Shown: positions 36,851 to 49,489, counted from the first letter of the stretch. The stretch: DNA of 64,000 bases from Linyphia triangularis (GCA_963978545.1 OZ021727.1:57052487-57116486), one strand, 5' to 3'. Numbers and translations are program-made. The notes: generated by a model from the sequence alone, not told the origin.

Positions 36851-36879
36851 CTAGTCAAAAATTCAAAATTACACTAATT

Positions 36880-39200
36880 GAACTAAATCCGATTCTACAC
36901 ATATGTTATAACTTGCCAAATAAGGAGCATTTTTTTTATTTGTTAATCCACTGTTATTTAATTTTCAATGAGGAAATGTGCAGACGATTTCACAGCGCAG
37001 GCGAAAAATATTCTTTTAAAAGTAAAGTGGGTAATAAATACTACGCAACTGATGACATAATATTTATCGCCAAGTTGGCTCACTTTCAATCGACAAACCA
37101 GTACATTCATAATCTACTAACTTTTCTCCACATTTTATAAATTCTATCTTCGATTGGGTACAAGTATAGACTTGTGGTCGCTTTTTGGACTATTAATAGA
37201 TTTTAATTTTTTGACGATGCTCCACATCCGTACATTCATATTACTTTCATCTTTGCTTTCACCAATGCAAAACGCTATAGAACTTACACCCAACAAAATT
37301 TCTCAAAAAGGGAGTTAGTTATTAATAAGGTCAACAGTTTTTATTGTATATGAATTTGTGATTTACCTTACTTGGTTGACTTGTTGTGTGTTAATTATTA
37401 ATTGATGCATTTCTAGTGGAAATAATTATATATATATTTATAAGGGAAATGTATACTAAAGGACCTGGTAATATTTTGTGGTTGATGAGGTGGAAGGCAT
37501 GGACTGGGAAGAAAGCCACTGTTTGTGTACACCTGTTGCTGATGTTCTTTTGATTAAAAGTCGTCTGCTTCTGGTCTTTCAACAAAGGATCTTCCTATCC
37601 CAAGTCCATATAAAGAGAGATGAAAAAGCAGTGATTGAAGGTTGAGGAAATAATGGAAAGGCAAATTAAGAATTGTGAAGTGAGGGAATAAGAGGGCGAG
37701 CGGAAAAATAAAATTGCTTGTAGATCCCTCAAAAGAGAAACCTGATGAGAGTGATGTTCTAATTTAAAAGAGTATTTAATTTGGTACCAAAGGAAGCGAA
37801 GTACTTGAAAATGTCAGAGTGACGATACAAACATGCATCATAAGTAAAATACGTGGACAGGGATCTTCTCTTCCATTCGAAAAGGATTTAAAAAAAAAAG
37901 ACTGAAAGAACTGCTTTTTATTTTTTTTATTAGAAATTGAATTGTCTATGATTGCAGTAATTTGTCATGGTTTGAGTAAATAACTCTCGACTCCGAATCT
38001 GCACAGGAGTTTGAGGTCCAAATTGAAAGATTAGAAAAAGAATTATGCAAAGACTTAGTGTAAACTTTTCTCTACTTTACAAAATTTTGATCAAAATCAA
38101 GGTTAAAGACTTGAGGATAAAAGGTATTAAGGAAATGTAATAGAATGTCTTGAAACAATACACCGAAAAACTATAGACTTCCGAATCCAGTAAGGATTCT
38201 GCGTCAAGAGTTGTTTACAAAAAACTGCGTCAAGTTATGACAACCATAGGCACTTCACTTGTTACTAAAAAAAAATTGGTATTTGTTGGCAAAAACCAAT
38301 CGTCTTGGCACAGAAGCATCGGATATGTTTGAAAATGAAGCAAAGAAAGGTTTCATTTTAAAAATGCTGCTGTAGGCTATTTTAATTCAAAAAATCAATT
38401 CAGTTTAATTTGACAAAATTGTGAAAGTGTATAAAATAAAACTTGCAAAACTGAAAGTTGTGAAGAATATGTTTCTGTTCCATTAGAAAGCATTTTAAGT
38501 CCATTGTAAATTGTGGAATCGGAAAGAAATGATTATATTTTATAGAAGGAAGGAACAAATATTGAAGAGAAAAACCGGAATAGGGATCTTCTGCCTTTAA
38601 AAAAAGTATTTTCAGTATTTGTTGAAATCAAATACTAATGTCGAAACACTTTAGAAAAAAAGAGAAAACTATCTCACAAAAATGAATGGAAATATGATTC
38701 AAGTCTACCATTTAAAGGACGTTTTCAATCCGTTTGGAAACCAAAGTAAAATGATGAAAGACTCGTATTTTCATATTTGATTTTGAAATAGAGAAATAGC
38801 GACAGTTATTGTAAGTGTGAACACTAAAAAATGCGTTACAAAAGCAAAAGACTGACCGAACTCGAGATGTTTTATTTAAAAACTGTTGAGAAAGACTCAA
38901 AACAAAGAACGAATGAAAAAGTTACAAAAATTTTAAGATGTCGTCTGAAATTGAAATACTTAGGGCTGAAAGACTCTAAACTTGCGTAAAGAAACCCATT
39001 TCACTAAGTGAATACCTATATGTGAATAAATTATTTTTCATTGCTGATTTCTTTGCTTCGTGTAAAGATTATGTTAAGTTTCCTGCTGAATGTCTGACTT
39101 ACAAAGAAGGTAGAATGTTTGTTAAAATGGAAATTGTTAATTTTGTTGTTAATATATAAATTTTACGGAATTTTTTTTATAGGGAATGGTTTCAAGGGAA
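36880..39200. other. No intact gene; decayed sequence including dispersed repeat R3
   Basis: The stretch 37600-39000 is A/G-rich on the plus strand and broken by stops. It reads like an old decayed coding or transposon sequence, but I recognise no domain. 38170-38280 (ACTTCCGAATCCAG, GGATTCTGCG, CAAGAGTT, CACTTCACTTG) matches 41066-41160 in the same orientation. Confidence 0.4.
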
Positions 39201-39205
39201 GTTAT

Positions 39206-39395
39206 TTTTTATTAGTATTAAACTATTATTATTAGTATTAAACTATAATTATTAGTATTAAACTATTATTATTAGTATTAAACTTGATTATATAAACTTG
39301 ATAAATATTAGTATTAAACTATAATTATTAGTATTAAACTATTATTATTAGTATTAAACTTGATTATATAAACTTGATAAATATTAGTATTAAAA
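39206..39395. repeat. AT-rich tandem repeat with nested periods
   Basis: An 18-bp word (ATTATTAGTATTAAACT with small changes) repeats several times. A unit of about 76-90 bp ending TTGATTATATAAACTTGATA then AAT occurs twice (about 39290 and 39365). A simple satellite formed by slippage and local duplication. Confidence 0.85.
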
Positions 39396-39399
39396 TTAT

Positions 39400-41584
39400 A
39401 AATTTTAACGTCGATATACCAGTGTTTCGTAACTAATAGCTTCAGTCTAAATAAATGGTTTCATGCTAACACTTTTACTCTAATGCACTGGCTTAGTTTG
39501 AAGCGTAATAGAATCGTGTTTAACAGGACTGAGTTTGAATATTTTTTTATATATTTAACTCCTTTAGAAACAGTTGCTAAATTCCCTGATTTTCATTAAT
39601 TTTTTCTGTTCAATTTTTAAATACTTTAAATATGTTTTTAAAACTATTTTGAGATACAATTGTTGATTTCTAAAATTAAAGACTTCTTTTGGAGATTTCT
39701 CTGCAAAATAATCAATAATAAACGAACGTTGATTTAGCATTGTTAATAAAATGTATAATAGTGCAAACAAAATTCATTATGGATTTTATTTAAAATCTTA
39801 AAATATTACCTATCACAATCCTTATGATAAAATTTGGAATCCCTTTATATAAAAAAAGTTTTTCTCACAAATAATTTAATTTTATGATCTCAATAAAACC
39901 AATTTAATTAAAACATATATTTTTAGAATAATTTAATTGTGAACTTTACTTTGATTAAAACTATTTCCATAAAATATAATCTGAATTAAATAATTCATTC
40001 CCAGTGTTCTATGTTGTTGCACTTTCTATAACATTTACAAATTTATCCACGTTAAGAGAAATTCAAATATACTATGTATTTTAATATGTTGATGTATCTA
40101 AAAATAATATGAAGCGTTGATTAATAAGTGTGAAAATTTCATATAATTTATTCAACTAATTGAGTAAAGAAAACAATATGTTCAACTTTAATCCTAATTT
40201 ACCACACTGGGCCCAGGTCTTCATGATGAATTATTTTACAAACAACAAGCTTCCACTTTAAGCGACAGTCATTTTTATCGATGGATGCTTCCCAGCCATT
40301 TTAATCGCAGCGTACTTCTGGTATCACAGCGAACCATCGGTCCATCCGTCAGTTGGTACGAAATTCCATTGTCTCTCATAGAGTCTTTCGAATGTGAATC
40401 TCATTTTCAGCAGTTTCTTAGGAAAAGAAATCCAAAAAAAGGCATAGTCACTGTACAGAATATAATTTCTCTTCTGTATGGAACAAATGGGGCTATTTTC
40501 TATTCAGCGAGAAGTGATGCACGTAAATTCCAAATTGAAGATGCTTTCAAGGTTGTCCCATTCTTCAATAATTATATCACTTACTGGAGAGCAAAACTTT
40601 GAAAAGTTTTGTTCTAGGTGCTCGGTTGCAACCAGGAAAAATGCCAATATTAACAAATTTTGCCTTCAAGTGCTCATTAATACAAAATTTTAAAATCTAT
40701 AAATTAAAGATTACTTTATACATAACTGAATGGGCAACTCTCTGGATGACGCACGATACTTTATTTGCTCTTTTTTGTTGCCTGTAAACAAATTGGAATT
40801 GCAAAATTTTGACAATTTTCTAGTTGCTTTTAATTTTAGCATTTTAAAAATATTTATTTTAAAATAAATGTTTCCTTTTTATAGAATATAATTGGGAAAA
40901 AAAATCAGAATTAATTAATTTTTAGTAACTTATTTATTTTGTTGGAGTTTAGCTATTTTAATTCCAGTAGATAGAAATATTGGACTTTTATGAAATTGAC
41001 TTATGGAGGTATTTTTTTTTTATTCTTATGTGTTTAAACACAGTAAGACATTAGTAAAAAGTTAGGCAAAACTTCCGAATTCTGTGTGGATTCTGTCCCA
41101 AGAGTTAGTTTCTTAAAACTTGACTAGTACTTCACTTGCTAGTAAGAAATGATGGTTGATTAAGAAAAAAAGAATAATCAAGTTGGGGTAGAATCTTCAC
41201 CAGAGTCCAGCCAAAAGTTTTCTCATATTATCGTTTTCATGTAGAAAAATTTGTATTTTTTTTTTTTTTTTTTTTGAAATCTCGTAAAAAAAATTGGATA
41301 TTCACTGTAAAATTATTTTTAAGAGATGTGCATTGGGGGAAAATATCCAATATATCAAACTCAACTAATTTATACTCTATACTTCAAATAAATAAATTTA
41401 TATTTTATATTAACTGTCATAACTAATATATTAACGTAAGTATTTTCTCTTGCACTTAATTTGCAATAAGTTCATTTGGCACTTTCCTGATTACAAGAAC
41501 ACAAACCCAAGTCCTCACACACTCCACCTATATACAAAACAGTGCACACCACACGACGCAGTTCTCACACTGGATCAAGGAATG
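39400..41584. other. Region 3' of Lmx1; UTR extent unknown
   Basis: AT-rich. It contains the second R3 copy (41066-41160), a T run at 41257-41274 and minus-strand AATAAA hexamers near 40840-40940 that could serve as the Lmx1 poly(A) signal. A 105-aa plus-strand frame at 40285-40602 has no recognisable domain and is probably fortuitous. Confidence 0.4.
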
Positions 41585-41826
41585 CTAGTTCGTTGCACCT
41601 AGGCACTCACACTCGTTTGAACTGAAGTAGGACGTCTGCATGGAATAGAGTTTGTCGATGGGGTTGACAGAAGAGGGGAAGATGTGCCCCCCTTCACCAC
41701 CTAGAGTTGTCGTCTGGCCCTGGCTGATTAGAACGTCTTCCAGGCCACCGAGACTATTCTCACTGTCCATGCTAATGTCGCTTTTCATGTATTGGGCGTC
41801 TGGATGGGATGAGGAGTAGTACTGAC
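41585..41826 (-). CDS. Lmx1: Lmx1-type LIM-homeodomain factor, C-terminal exon with stop
   Basis: Last coding exon. It begins after a TTTTAG acceptor, completes a split Gly codon with the G left by the previous exon, and ends at a TAG (minus strand, 41587-41585). It encodes about 80 residues starting QYYSSSHPDAQYMKSDISM. Near the end, NPIDKLYSMQTSYFSS closely matches the conserved LMX1A/B C-terminus (NPIDRLYSMQSSYF in vertebrates), which is what assigns the gene to the Lmx1 group rather than another LIM-homeodomain class. The DISMDSENSLGGLEDVL stretch resembles the acidic, serine-rich tail segment of LMX1B. A ten-residue extension, NECECLGATN, follows the usual end of the family. The 3' UTR and poly(A) site are not resolved; AATAAA hexamers occur on the minus strand around 40840-40940, but so do many others. 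Confidence 0.95.
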
Positions 41827-44783
41827 CTAAAAGAGGTATGATCATTTGAGTATTTGAAATGTGGAATTTGCACGTTTTTTTGGTTTTGTTTTTAAGTAAA
41901 AGTAGAGAAAAAATCATGAAAAACAATACCATTCTTTCGAAAATTTGAGCTCGGATAGATAGTTAAAAAACAAAATTTAGTTTTTCCTTTGCGATTAGGC
42001 AGGAAAAAGCTACTTTTGCGTGTGACGTCAACGCGCAGATGATGAACCAATTTAAAATCTGTTTTAGAGGAGGAGGGAATGAGGTTCCTCCACGGATTTT
42101 TGACGTTCGTGCGTAACTACGCCACGTTTTTTTTATGCGTTTTTGGTCACGTGACTTCTGCTTTGATTTCAGCTAATTTTAAACTCGATTTTTTATCAAT
42201 TGAAAGCATAAAGATAAAAAATAATTGCACTGCTCAAATATATTCGTTGGATAACACTAGAAACACTTTTCCACACTTGTGCAATTTCCTCTTTAGGTTC
42301 GATTATTGGCAGTTTATTTGGGAGGTGGACATGAAGTTGAAGGGACATACCAAATATTTGATGGCAGAAAAATAACTTTATTATAAAAATAATGAGTTGA
42401 GAATGCTAAAAGGTAATTTTTTGTGTATTGTTTAAACATCTAAATACACGCTGAGAATACAAAAAAAAAAAAAAAATGTAGATAAATTATATAATTATAT
42501 ATGTAAAATCAAAATAGAAAATTTCATCCTTTTGGAGAAAAAAAAAAAAAAAAAAAAAATCAAAAATATCCGATGGAAAACAGCAGTAAATATTTTTCAC
42601 CTTTTGATGATATAATTTATTACAGTTTCAGATTTCAACACAACTAAATATAAGAGGCACATTTAAATGTTTATAGGAATTCTTTAAATGCAATTACTTA
42701 GTTGTAAAAAATATACGAATTGGAACCTTTCAGGCACTTGAAATATTTTCAGTTAGTTTGTGAAATAATGTAATTTGCGTAAAATCCTATTTCACTAGTC
42801 AATTTTAAACCGGTTATCAGGAACTTTTTTAAAGTTTAGGAACATTTTTTCCAGAATATAAGGAAGACTTTTATCGGAAATTTGTTTCACATATATATTG
42901 TTAATTTATAAAATAGATATGGATGTCAAAAATATATCAATAATATATAAAAAAAGTTTAACCATTTTTTTAGTAAAAAGTTATAAAACTTTTTTTAAAA
43001 ATTGCAACTCTTAGAAAATTATAAAATCACATTTAAAGTATGAATAGGATGAATTATCGCGAGGTGTTTTGTAGATTTAGAAAAAAATATACCCAAGATA
43101 TACTTTTTTTAACCCTGATTTACGTACAAGACTCCAACCTCCCTTATGTAGCACTTTTAGAATTATAGCCACTTTTAGAATTATAGCCTTTTCATCGCAA
43201 TTTTGTTTGCTGCTAATTAATTACACGAGTTAAAGAAAATGACTTCTATGTTTGTAATGGGGGTTCATAGCAAGTGTAAAAAATATATTCTGTAAAATTT
43301 TGTTACGAATCGCTAAAGTAATTAAATAGCTTTGAACTAAAAAAATATCGTATCTTTCGATAGAGATATTCTTGTAAAATCATTATCTGATGTCACTATT
43401 ATATTAGATTTAAACTGATTCCCTTTCCATTGTCTACTTTAAAACTGTCGCCTTAGCTGTACTGTGGCACAGTAAGTGACTTTTATCTAATTTCTTTGAT
43501 ATTTCAATCATGATTGCATGATCTGAAGATAGCTTGAAAATTAACAGAACCAAAGCACTTTTTAGTATTTATTTACAATTTTAAATTTTCCCTATCATGT
43601 TTAATAGAAAGGTGAATGAGTATAATAATATTATTCCTTATGTTATCTGAAAGAAGTTTAATTAAATTTTGTGAATTAATAAATTCACATGCTTTACATC
43701 CCGTATGTGCTTAATTTTCAAAATAAACTGATCAATAACTTTCGTTTGATGCCAAAAACTTTCAATCATGAGGAAAAGTATTTTTGTTCTCGATTTTGAT
43801 CGATATTCTTAAAATTTAAATACGTTTGTTAAAACGTGTTTTTTTTTTTTTATTTTTTTTTTTATTTTTTTTATTTTGGTATTACCGAGTAATTATACGT
43901 TGTTTGATACTAATCGTTAAGTTGAGCCTCCTTGTCTTTTATCTTTTAATATTTGCCCTCCCCCCATCCAAGTAGGAATTGATTTTTCCTTTTGGTGGTT
44001 ATTTTTATATTAAAAAGTATATTAACGTTAAAAATACATTTTTTTTTTTTTAATTTAATTTTTAAATATAGCTATCATAATCATCTCAACCAAAACCTAT
44101 TACCACACATATTAATTCAAACTTTTAAATTTATTCATCCAATTGTAAATCTGTATGAAGGGCATAGAATTTTCCCGTCAGACTTTTGAAGACCTGCGAT
44201 CTGACGTCATTATGAAAAAGGTCTATATGTGCTTTTCGAAAATTAAAATGCATTCTGTTACTTCCTTTTGGTGGTTATTTAACATTAAAAAGTATATTAA
44301 CGTTAAAAATATAATTTTTTGCAAAAATATTAAATTTTTTTTCAAATTTAATTTTTAAATATAGCTATCATAATCATCTCAATCAAAACCTATTATCACA
44401 CATATTAATTCAAACTTTTAAATTTATTTAGCCAATCGAAAAACTGTATAAAGGACAAGGGATTTTTTCGTCAGACTTTTGAAGAGCCGCGGTCTGACGT
44501 CATTATGAAAAAGATCTATAAGTGCTTTTCGAAAATTAAAATGTAAAACTGTTTTGTCTGGAAATCAATTAATCATCATTACTTTATTATCTACAGAACT
44601 TTTGTGAATATTGATTAAAGAACGAGTGTGCTATAATTAAATGGTTAGTGCTATAATTATAGGGAAAAAGAATCCGAGAATATGAATAGCATAATTTGTA
44701 TTTATTCTTATTTGTTTCTTAAGAGGGAGTTCTTTTAGAGGGTTGGGAATGAAAGGAGTGAGAAACCAAGAAAACTCACTCAC
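41827..44783 (-). other. Lmx1 intron, 2957 bp, with internal repeats
   Basis: Intron between the linker exon and the C-terminal exon, phase 1. It carries an 18-bp perfect tandem pair at 43152-43187, a 276-bp tandem duplication at 43988-44545, and long A and T runs (42540-42560, 43840-43875). No further exon is needed, because the flanking exons join in frame. Open frames inside show no recognisable protein. Confidence 0.85.
43988..44545. repeat. 276-bp tandem duplication inside Lmx1 intron
   Basis: Two direct copies, beginning CCTTTTGGTGGTTATTT at 43988 and again at 44264. Shared landmarks are TATTAACGTTAAAAATA, TATAGCTATCATAATCATCT, a CGTCAGACTTTTGAAG segment and TCTGACGTCATTATGAAAAA. The copies differ by substitutions and by indels in the T/A-rich part. 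TGACGTCA, a CREB/ATF-type palindrome, is kept in both copies. Confidence 0.85.
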
Positions 44784-44858
44784 CTTCATGTGTGTAAGGA
44801 ACTGGTGCTAAAGGGAACTGTGAGGGATCGGAATCTCCTAGATGAGAATAAGGAGGGG
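44784..44858 (-). CDS. Lmx1: Lmx1-type factor, linker exon
   Basis: A 75-nt exon between a TTTTGCAG acceptor and a GAAG/GTGAGT donor. Both introns are phase 1, and the exon reads in frame from the T left by the preceding exon (TCC, Ser) to the G passed to the last exon. It encodes SPPYSHLGDSDPSQFPLAPV then PYTHE. The pattern S-P-Y-x-D-P-x-Q-x-P-x-P resembles the LMX1B segment SPYGSSDPFQQGLTPPQMP, at the same place between homeodomain and C-terminal motif. No open reading frame of notable length marks it, so it is easily missed by ORF calling. The function is presumably transactivation-linker sequence, inferred from the family. Confidence 0.88.
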
Positions 44859-46027
44859 CTGCAAAACATTAAGAAACTCCCTTAAGAAACTAATCCTTCA
44901 GAAAATACAAGCACAAATACGAGCGAATACAGGCGAGGATTTGCAAAGGTGTTTCAACTATTATTTCTGATTTGAGTTGAGGTTTAGTTGTAACTTTTTA
45001 CCTTAACGTAATTTCATTGTCCGGTACGTTATTTCATTTATTGATGTAAAATTGAGGTTCTTTTTTTTTTTTTAATTTCTAGAACGTGGTTCTTATTCTT
45101 AGATCTTATATGCGGTTTGGGTAGTTTTCACTGAATCTCAATTACTTGCATTTAATTCCAAAATATTTTGATATCTTGCTAGTTGTATAATCAAATGTTT
45201 TATAAATCACTTATCCTTCAGTATTGTTTGGATAAACATAGTATTGCTTTACAGTTTACGTAATAATTATCATTTTCTATTTTGTTTAATATCTTCTTTT
45301 TATTTCTTCGTCTTTTTAATTATATTCAGAGGCTTTCCCTTGTTGACAGAGGGAGTAAGAAAATAAAAAACTATGAAAAGTTTTATGCTTGTTGAGATAC
45401 GCAAAAAGGGTTTGAGTAACTAAATAAGTGTACTATTTACAAGTGTAATGGTTCACGTTAAGCTTTAAAACAAATGTCATAAATTTACTTCAGCCAGACT
45501 TAATAAATGATATATACTTAAACTTATATGAATGTTACTAATTGCGTTAGATATAATAATTTAGCATAGATGTAATTAAGTTATTTTATCCATCAATTTT
45601 AGTATTCCTTTTCAAAACATTTTTAAAAGTAACTGAAGTATAAAATTTTAAACAAAAAGTTCGTCGAAAATTTCAGATCTTTAAAACTTATGGATAGTCA
45701 TAAGTAAAAAAAAATATTTAAATTGAGTTTCTGATGGTAATTTTAAGAACACAAAACTTCTCTTAAACAATAGCTAACGCTTTAGTGTAACGATTATAGT
45801 TTCACAGATGGTGGATGCCTTTTCTGATGATTGATTACCACCTGGTTGTTTTAGCCTATACAACTTCTTTCAAATTTGTTTTATTATGTTTGTTAAATGA
45901 ATATTAGGTATAAATATTATCTTGAACCACCTAAACAATTAACATTTTTATAAAGATAATCATAACGTGCCGATCGCAGAATTTGGTGATTTCATTAAAG
46001 TTAAGATGGGGGGTTTAAGGGACTTAC
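44859..46027 (-). other. Lmx1 intron, 1169 bp
   Basis: Phase 1 intron between the Q-rich linker exon and the short linker exon. AT-rich sequence with a T run near 45060. I see no repeat family or RNA gene in it. Confidence 0.85.
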
Positions 46028-46190
46028 AATATTCCCCTGGATCTCCGTGACTGAGTTCATCTGATTTCTTTCCGTCTTTTCCGGGACTAGATAGATCTGG
46101 ATTTGAACCCCCGTTCTGTTGTCCGTCCGACCCTTGTTTCTGGTTCTGCTGCTGCATCTGCTGTTGTTGCTTGCGCTGAAGTTTCTTTAG
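46028..46190 (-). CDS. Lmx1: Lmx1-type factor, homeodomain end and Q-rich linker exon
   Basis: A 163-nt exon with acceptor CACGTCAG and donor ATATT/GTAAGT. It joins in phase 0 to the helix 3 exon and leaves one base (T) for the next. It supplies homeodomain residues 56-60 (LKKLQ) and then a Q-rich basic tract, RKQQQQMQQQNQKQ. In LMX1B the homeodomain is likewise followed by a Q-rich RRHQQQQEQQ stretch. A polar, low-complexity linker follows (GSDGQQNGGSNPDLSSPGKD) with a charged segment KKSDELSHGDPGEY. Family knowledge places activation or linker functions here; the sequence itself shows only disorder-prone composition. Confidence 0.93.
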
Positions 46191-47062
46191 CTGACGTGGA
46201 ATATGTGGGAAGGAGACAAAATATTGTTAACTGGCTTGAACGAACACCCACTTTACATTATAAAAAAGATTTTACAGTGGAGTACTAACTGCAGTATTGT
46301 CGTTTATCAAGTTAATGTCTATGAAATAAAGCAAACCTACTGTATGCTTGAATATGGAAAGCATTGTAAATTTTTAGGGGGAAGATTTTATAGATTTAAA
46401 GTTATTGAACTGAGTCACAAGATACTTTATAGTTTTCTAAGTAATTTTATACAGTTTTTTTTTATCGTTCATTAGGATTGTTGGATTGAATAAAGTACTT
46501 TTGTTTGATTTTAAATTTGGTTCACTTTGATTTCGTAGCCGTTTTAGACTTTATGAAATATTTTAGAATTTTGAATGTTACATGTTTTGCATTGAAAATA
46601 GTTCAGACAACTAATTTTTATGTTATTTGACATTATAGATAAGATTTTTATTTAAGTTTAGTAGAAAAACCAAACAAGAGTACTTTATTTTAATAAATTC
46701 AAATACTTTAAAGATTTAAAACTACAAAAAAATTCTTTTATGGAATTTTTTTCTATTTTATGTATGTTTTGAGACCTCACATAAAATATCAAAAATCATA
46801 AATATAATAATTGAAACAATAGTTTTAGACTAACAAATTTTTGTCTTAAAATATGAAAATATACATTGCTTTACTTTTAATGCACAATATATTTTCAAAC
46901 TAAACATATGTAATCATGTAAACATACTAAAATGAAATGGAAAAATGAATATTTATATTTACTTTTCTACTGAACTGATTATAAATTAATCTATTAGAAA
47001 CATATTTGACCAAAATATATTAATCTGATACATATTTTATATAATGTTTAATTTTATGAAAC

Positions 47063-47101
<39 letters not shown>

Positions 47102-47307
47102 AAGTAAAGCAAACATTTATTTTAGTGTTAAATTATATTTAAAAATTAATATTCAATAGTTATTTAATTATTCAAAATAAAGGAACAATATGAATGGATA
47201 AAATATTTTAAACTGTCTTTATACATTTTATTTCTGCCTGTGTGAATATATTAGTATTGTTAAGTTACATAAATTCGTGCTTAATTGTTATCTTTTATGA
47301 TCATTAC
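46191..47307 (-). other. Lmx1 intron within the homeodomain, 1117 bp
   Basis: Phase 0 intron after homeodomain residue 55. AT-rich, with an uninterrupted A run of about 32 bases near 47067-47098. Nothing else recognised. Confidence 0.85.
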
Positions 47308-47385
47308 CTTGGCTCGTTGATTCTGGAACCACACTTGAACAATTCTGACACTTAAACCAGTTTCTTTTGCTAAAGACTCGCGAAC
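47308..47385 (-). CDS. Lmx1: Lmx1-type factor, homeodomain helices 2-3 exon
   Basis: A 78-nt exon of 26 codons, phase 0 at both ends (acceptor TTTCTTTCTCAG, donor AAG/GTAATG). It encodes [18 protein letters not shown] followed by WFQNQRAK, which is homeodomain residues 30-55. The invariant W48, F49, N51 and R53 are all present, and residue 50 is Gln, the class that prefers TAAT-type sites. Vertebrate LMX1B has VRETLAAETGLSVRVVQV at this place. Family members bind AT-rich FLAT-type elements in the nucleus and act with LDB/Chip co-factors that bind the LIM domains. Introns fall immediately before residue 30 and after residue 55. Confidence 0.97.
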
Positions 47386-47896
47386 CTGAGAAAGAAAATT
47401 ATTTAAATTACACAATATTTTATAAAGCACTTAACACTAATATTGATAATGTATATGTATATATATATATTATTTATAATAATAAAATAAGGAATTTTTT
47501 CACTTAATTTTTTTTTTAAATTTGATTTTCAATTCCAAATATATGCTTTACATTGTTAGTTATTCACTTCTAGCTGAAGTATATAACATTGTTAGGAATG
47601 TTTTTTAATTTATATAAAAAATAAGCTGTCTCAGAGTCAGTCAAGAAGATCCAAATAGCCTATCAACCACTACAAACGAATTTTAACGAAAAGGGACTAG
47701 GGTTTATTTTTTTTTGTAAATGTGAACTTTTAGGAGCACCAACGATTTTGTAAAATGATCAAATTCAGGAGATTTCTTCTGCCACGACGATTTCCATATA
47801 TTTCTGATGAATTAATTTTTATTAAAATCTGAATTTTAACAAAAGGGGACTTATGGTAGTTTTTCAAATAAATAAATGTAGAAGAGAGGGACTTAC
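47386..47896 (-). other. Lmx1 intron within the homeodomain, 511 bp
   Basis: Phase 0 intron after homeodomain residue 29. It contains a short TA run near 47455-47470 and otherwise unremarkable AT-rich sequence. Confidence 0.85.
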
Positions 47897-48048
47897 CTTC
47901 CTACAGGGCTTTTGGGAAATTTCAAACGAGGCTTTAAATGCTCTCCTCTGTGCCGTGGTGAGTATGGTGCGGGGCCTCTTCGGACCTCTCCGGCCATCTT
48001 GCCTCGGTTGTCCGTTGTGTCCCGTGCTCGTCAACTGACCATTCTCAC
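47897..48048 (-). CDS. Lmx1: Lmx1-type factor, homeodomain N-arm and helix 1 exon
   Basis: A 152-nt exon (acceptor TATGTACAG, donor AGGAAG/GTAAGT). It opens with two bases that complete a Gly codon begun by the LIM2 exon. It encodes the spacer [22 protein letters not shown] and then homeodomain residues 1-29, [20 protein letters not shown] plus EISQKPCRK. Vertebrate LMX1B is nearly identical ([20 protein letters not shown]). The K-P-C-R-K turn before helix 2 is characteristic of LIM-homeodomain proteins of this group. The LIM2-homeodomain spacer is shorter than in vertebrate LMX1B, where it is roughly 45 residues and acidic. Confidence 0.97.
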
Positions 48049-49110
48049 CTGTACATAATAGAAATATGGTTAATACTGAATAAATAATTCTAAAAACGTT
48101 AACTGATTTGAAGTTAAGAATTAAATAGAGATATGCAAAAACAGGAAAACAAGCAACAGAATTTAAAAAATGGAGTTATCGATGTCTTTTTATTCACCCC
48201 TTATAGGTTTCTATTTTAAAATTTAGGAAATTAATTTCAAAACAAATTAACTGTGAGTGAAGTAAAATTATATTTTTCGTATTACGAATCTGTATATAAT
48301 CTGTTAAATATTGGCGTTCAATTGTATAAGTACTAAGAAGCTAATTTTGAGGTATAATGGCTTTAGGGATAGTTTCATTCATTTTTGAAGTCATAAACTT
48401 AAAATCTCTGACGAAATTCCTTCATGTATTACTATTCCTTTCTTAATAGTTTTGTAATCTCTTTATTAATATAAGAAAAACAAGTTTAGATATCATCTTG
48501 CAATGTTTAAAATTCCCATATTTTTAAAAGCCTATTTTTTTTAATTTTTGCATGGATTTCTTAGATAAGAATGTTTAGTTATAACAATATTATTGACTTC
48601 CATTCCATACTGAAAAAAAGTCCCATATCAGTATTATTAAATTTATAGTTATTGAGAATTACACGTGAGACTTATATAACAAAATCTCTGTTTTTTTCCT
48701 TCAAAATTATTATTCGTTTTCATATTAAGTATTTAAATTATATTGTGTAAGATAATATAAAGTTTATGAACTAAATTCAACTTTCGTCTCAAGAATCAAA
48801 GAAACTGTAATAGATTCTTAAAAAAAAGTAAAAGAAAAAAACAACAACTCAAAAGTAGATGTTCTAATCAACTATAGGATGTCCTGAATAAACATCCGCA
48901 TAAAAATTTCAATTTCAACAAAATGTGACTTTTTGTTGTTTACAATGTTTACGTATAATGACGAAATAATATTCTTTTAAAACTTTTCAGTGTACCTTGG
49001 ATAAATGTTTACTTAAACAAACCCCTGTCGTATGTTTTCTTTGCTAACTAACTCCGGTAATGGTAAAAGTAGATTTGCAGAACATTTTATAAAAAAGAAT
49101 GAGTTATTTG

Positions 49111-49145
<35 letters not shown>

Positions 49146-49489
49146 TTTGATAATGATAGTGTTAATTTGACAACCCAGTAAGCTAAAATGTACGTCACTG
49201 ATTATTTATTCACTAATTTCTTATTATGAAAATTTCGTTTAAACGTTTTTTCCTACAAGTACGCATGCCTTTTGTTTGTTTCACTTGACAAGAATTGGAT
49301 TTGTTTAGAAAACTAACAAATCGTTGCAATAAACTTAATCACATTAACAATTATAAACTCTTACTGACATCACGTTTGGATATTTATTGCACCTATTTTA
49401 TCCCCATAGACTAACAGTGATCTGATACTTAAAACCCTCCAGCTATTTTTGGACAATTACGCAATAATTCAAACATAAAATGAATATAC
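48049..49489 (-). other. Lmx1 intron between LIM2 and homeodomain exons, 1441 bp
   Basis: Phase 1 intron. AT-rich, with a T run of about 33 bases near 49112-49143. Open frames in it show no recognisable domain. Confidence 0.85.

Noticed and set aside
40285..40602. 105-aa plus-strand frame
   Set aside because: No recognisable domain, atypical composition, and within AT-rich repeat-bearing DNA; probably chance.
40840..40940. Lmx1 poly(A) signal
   Set aside because: AATAAA occurs there on the minus strand, but the AT-rich DNA contains many chance hexamers; not annotated without transcript data.
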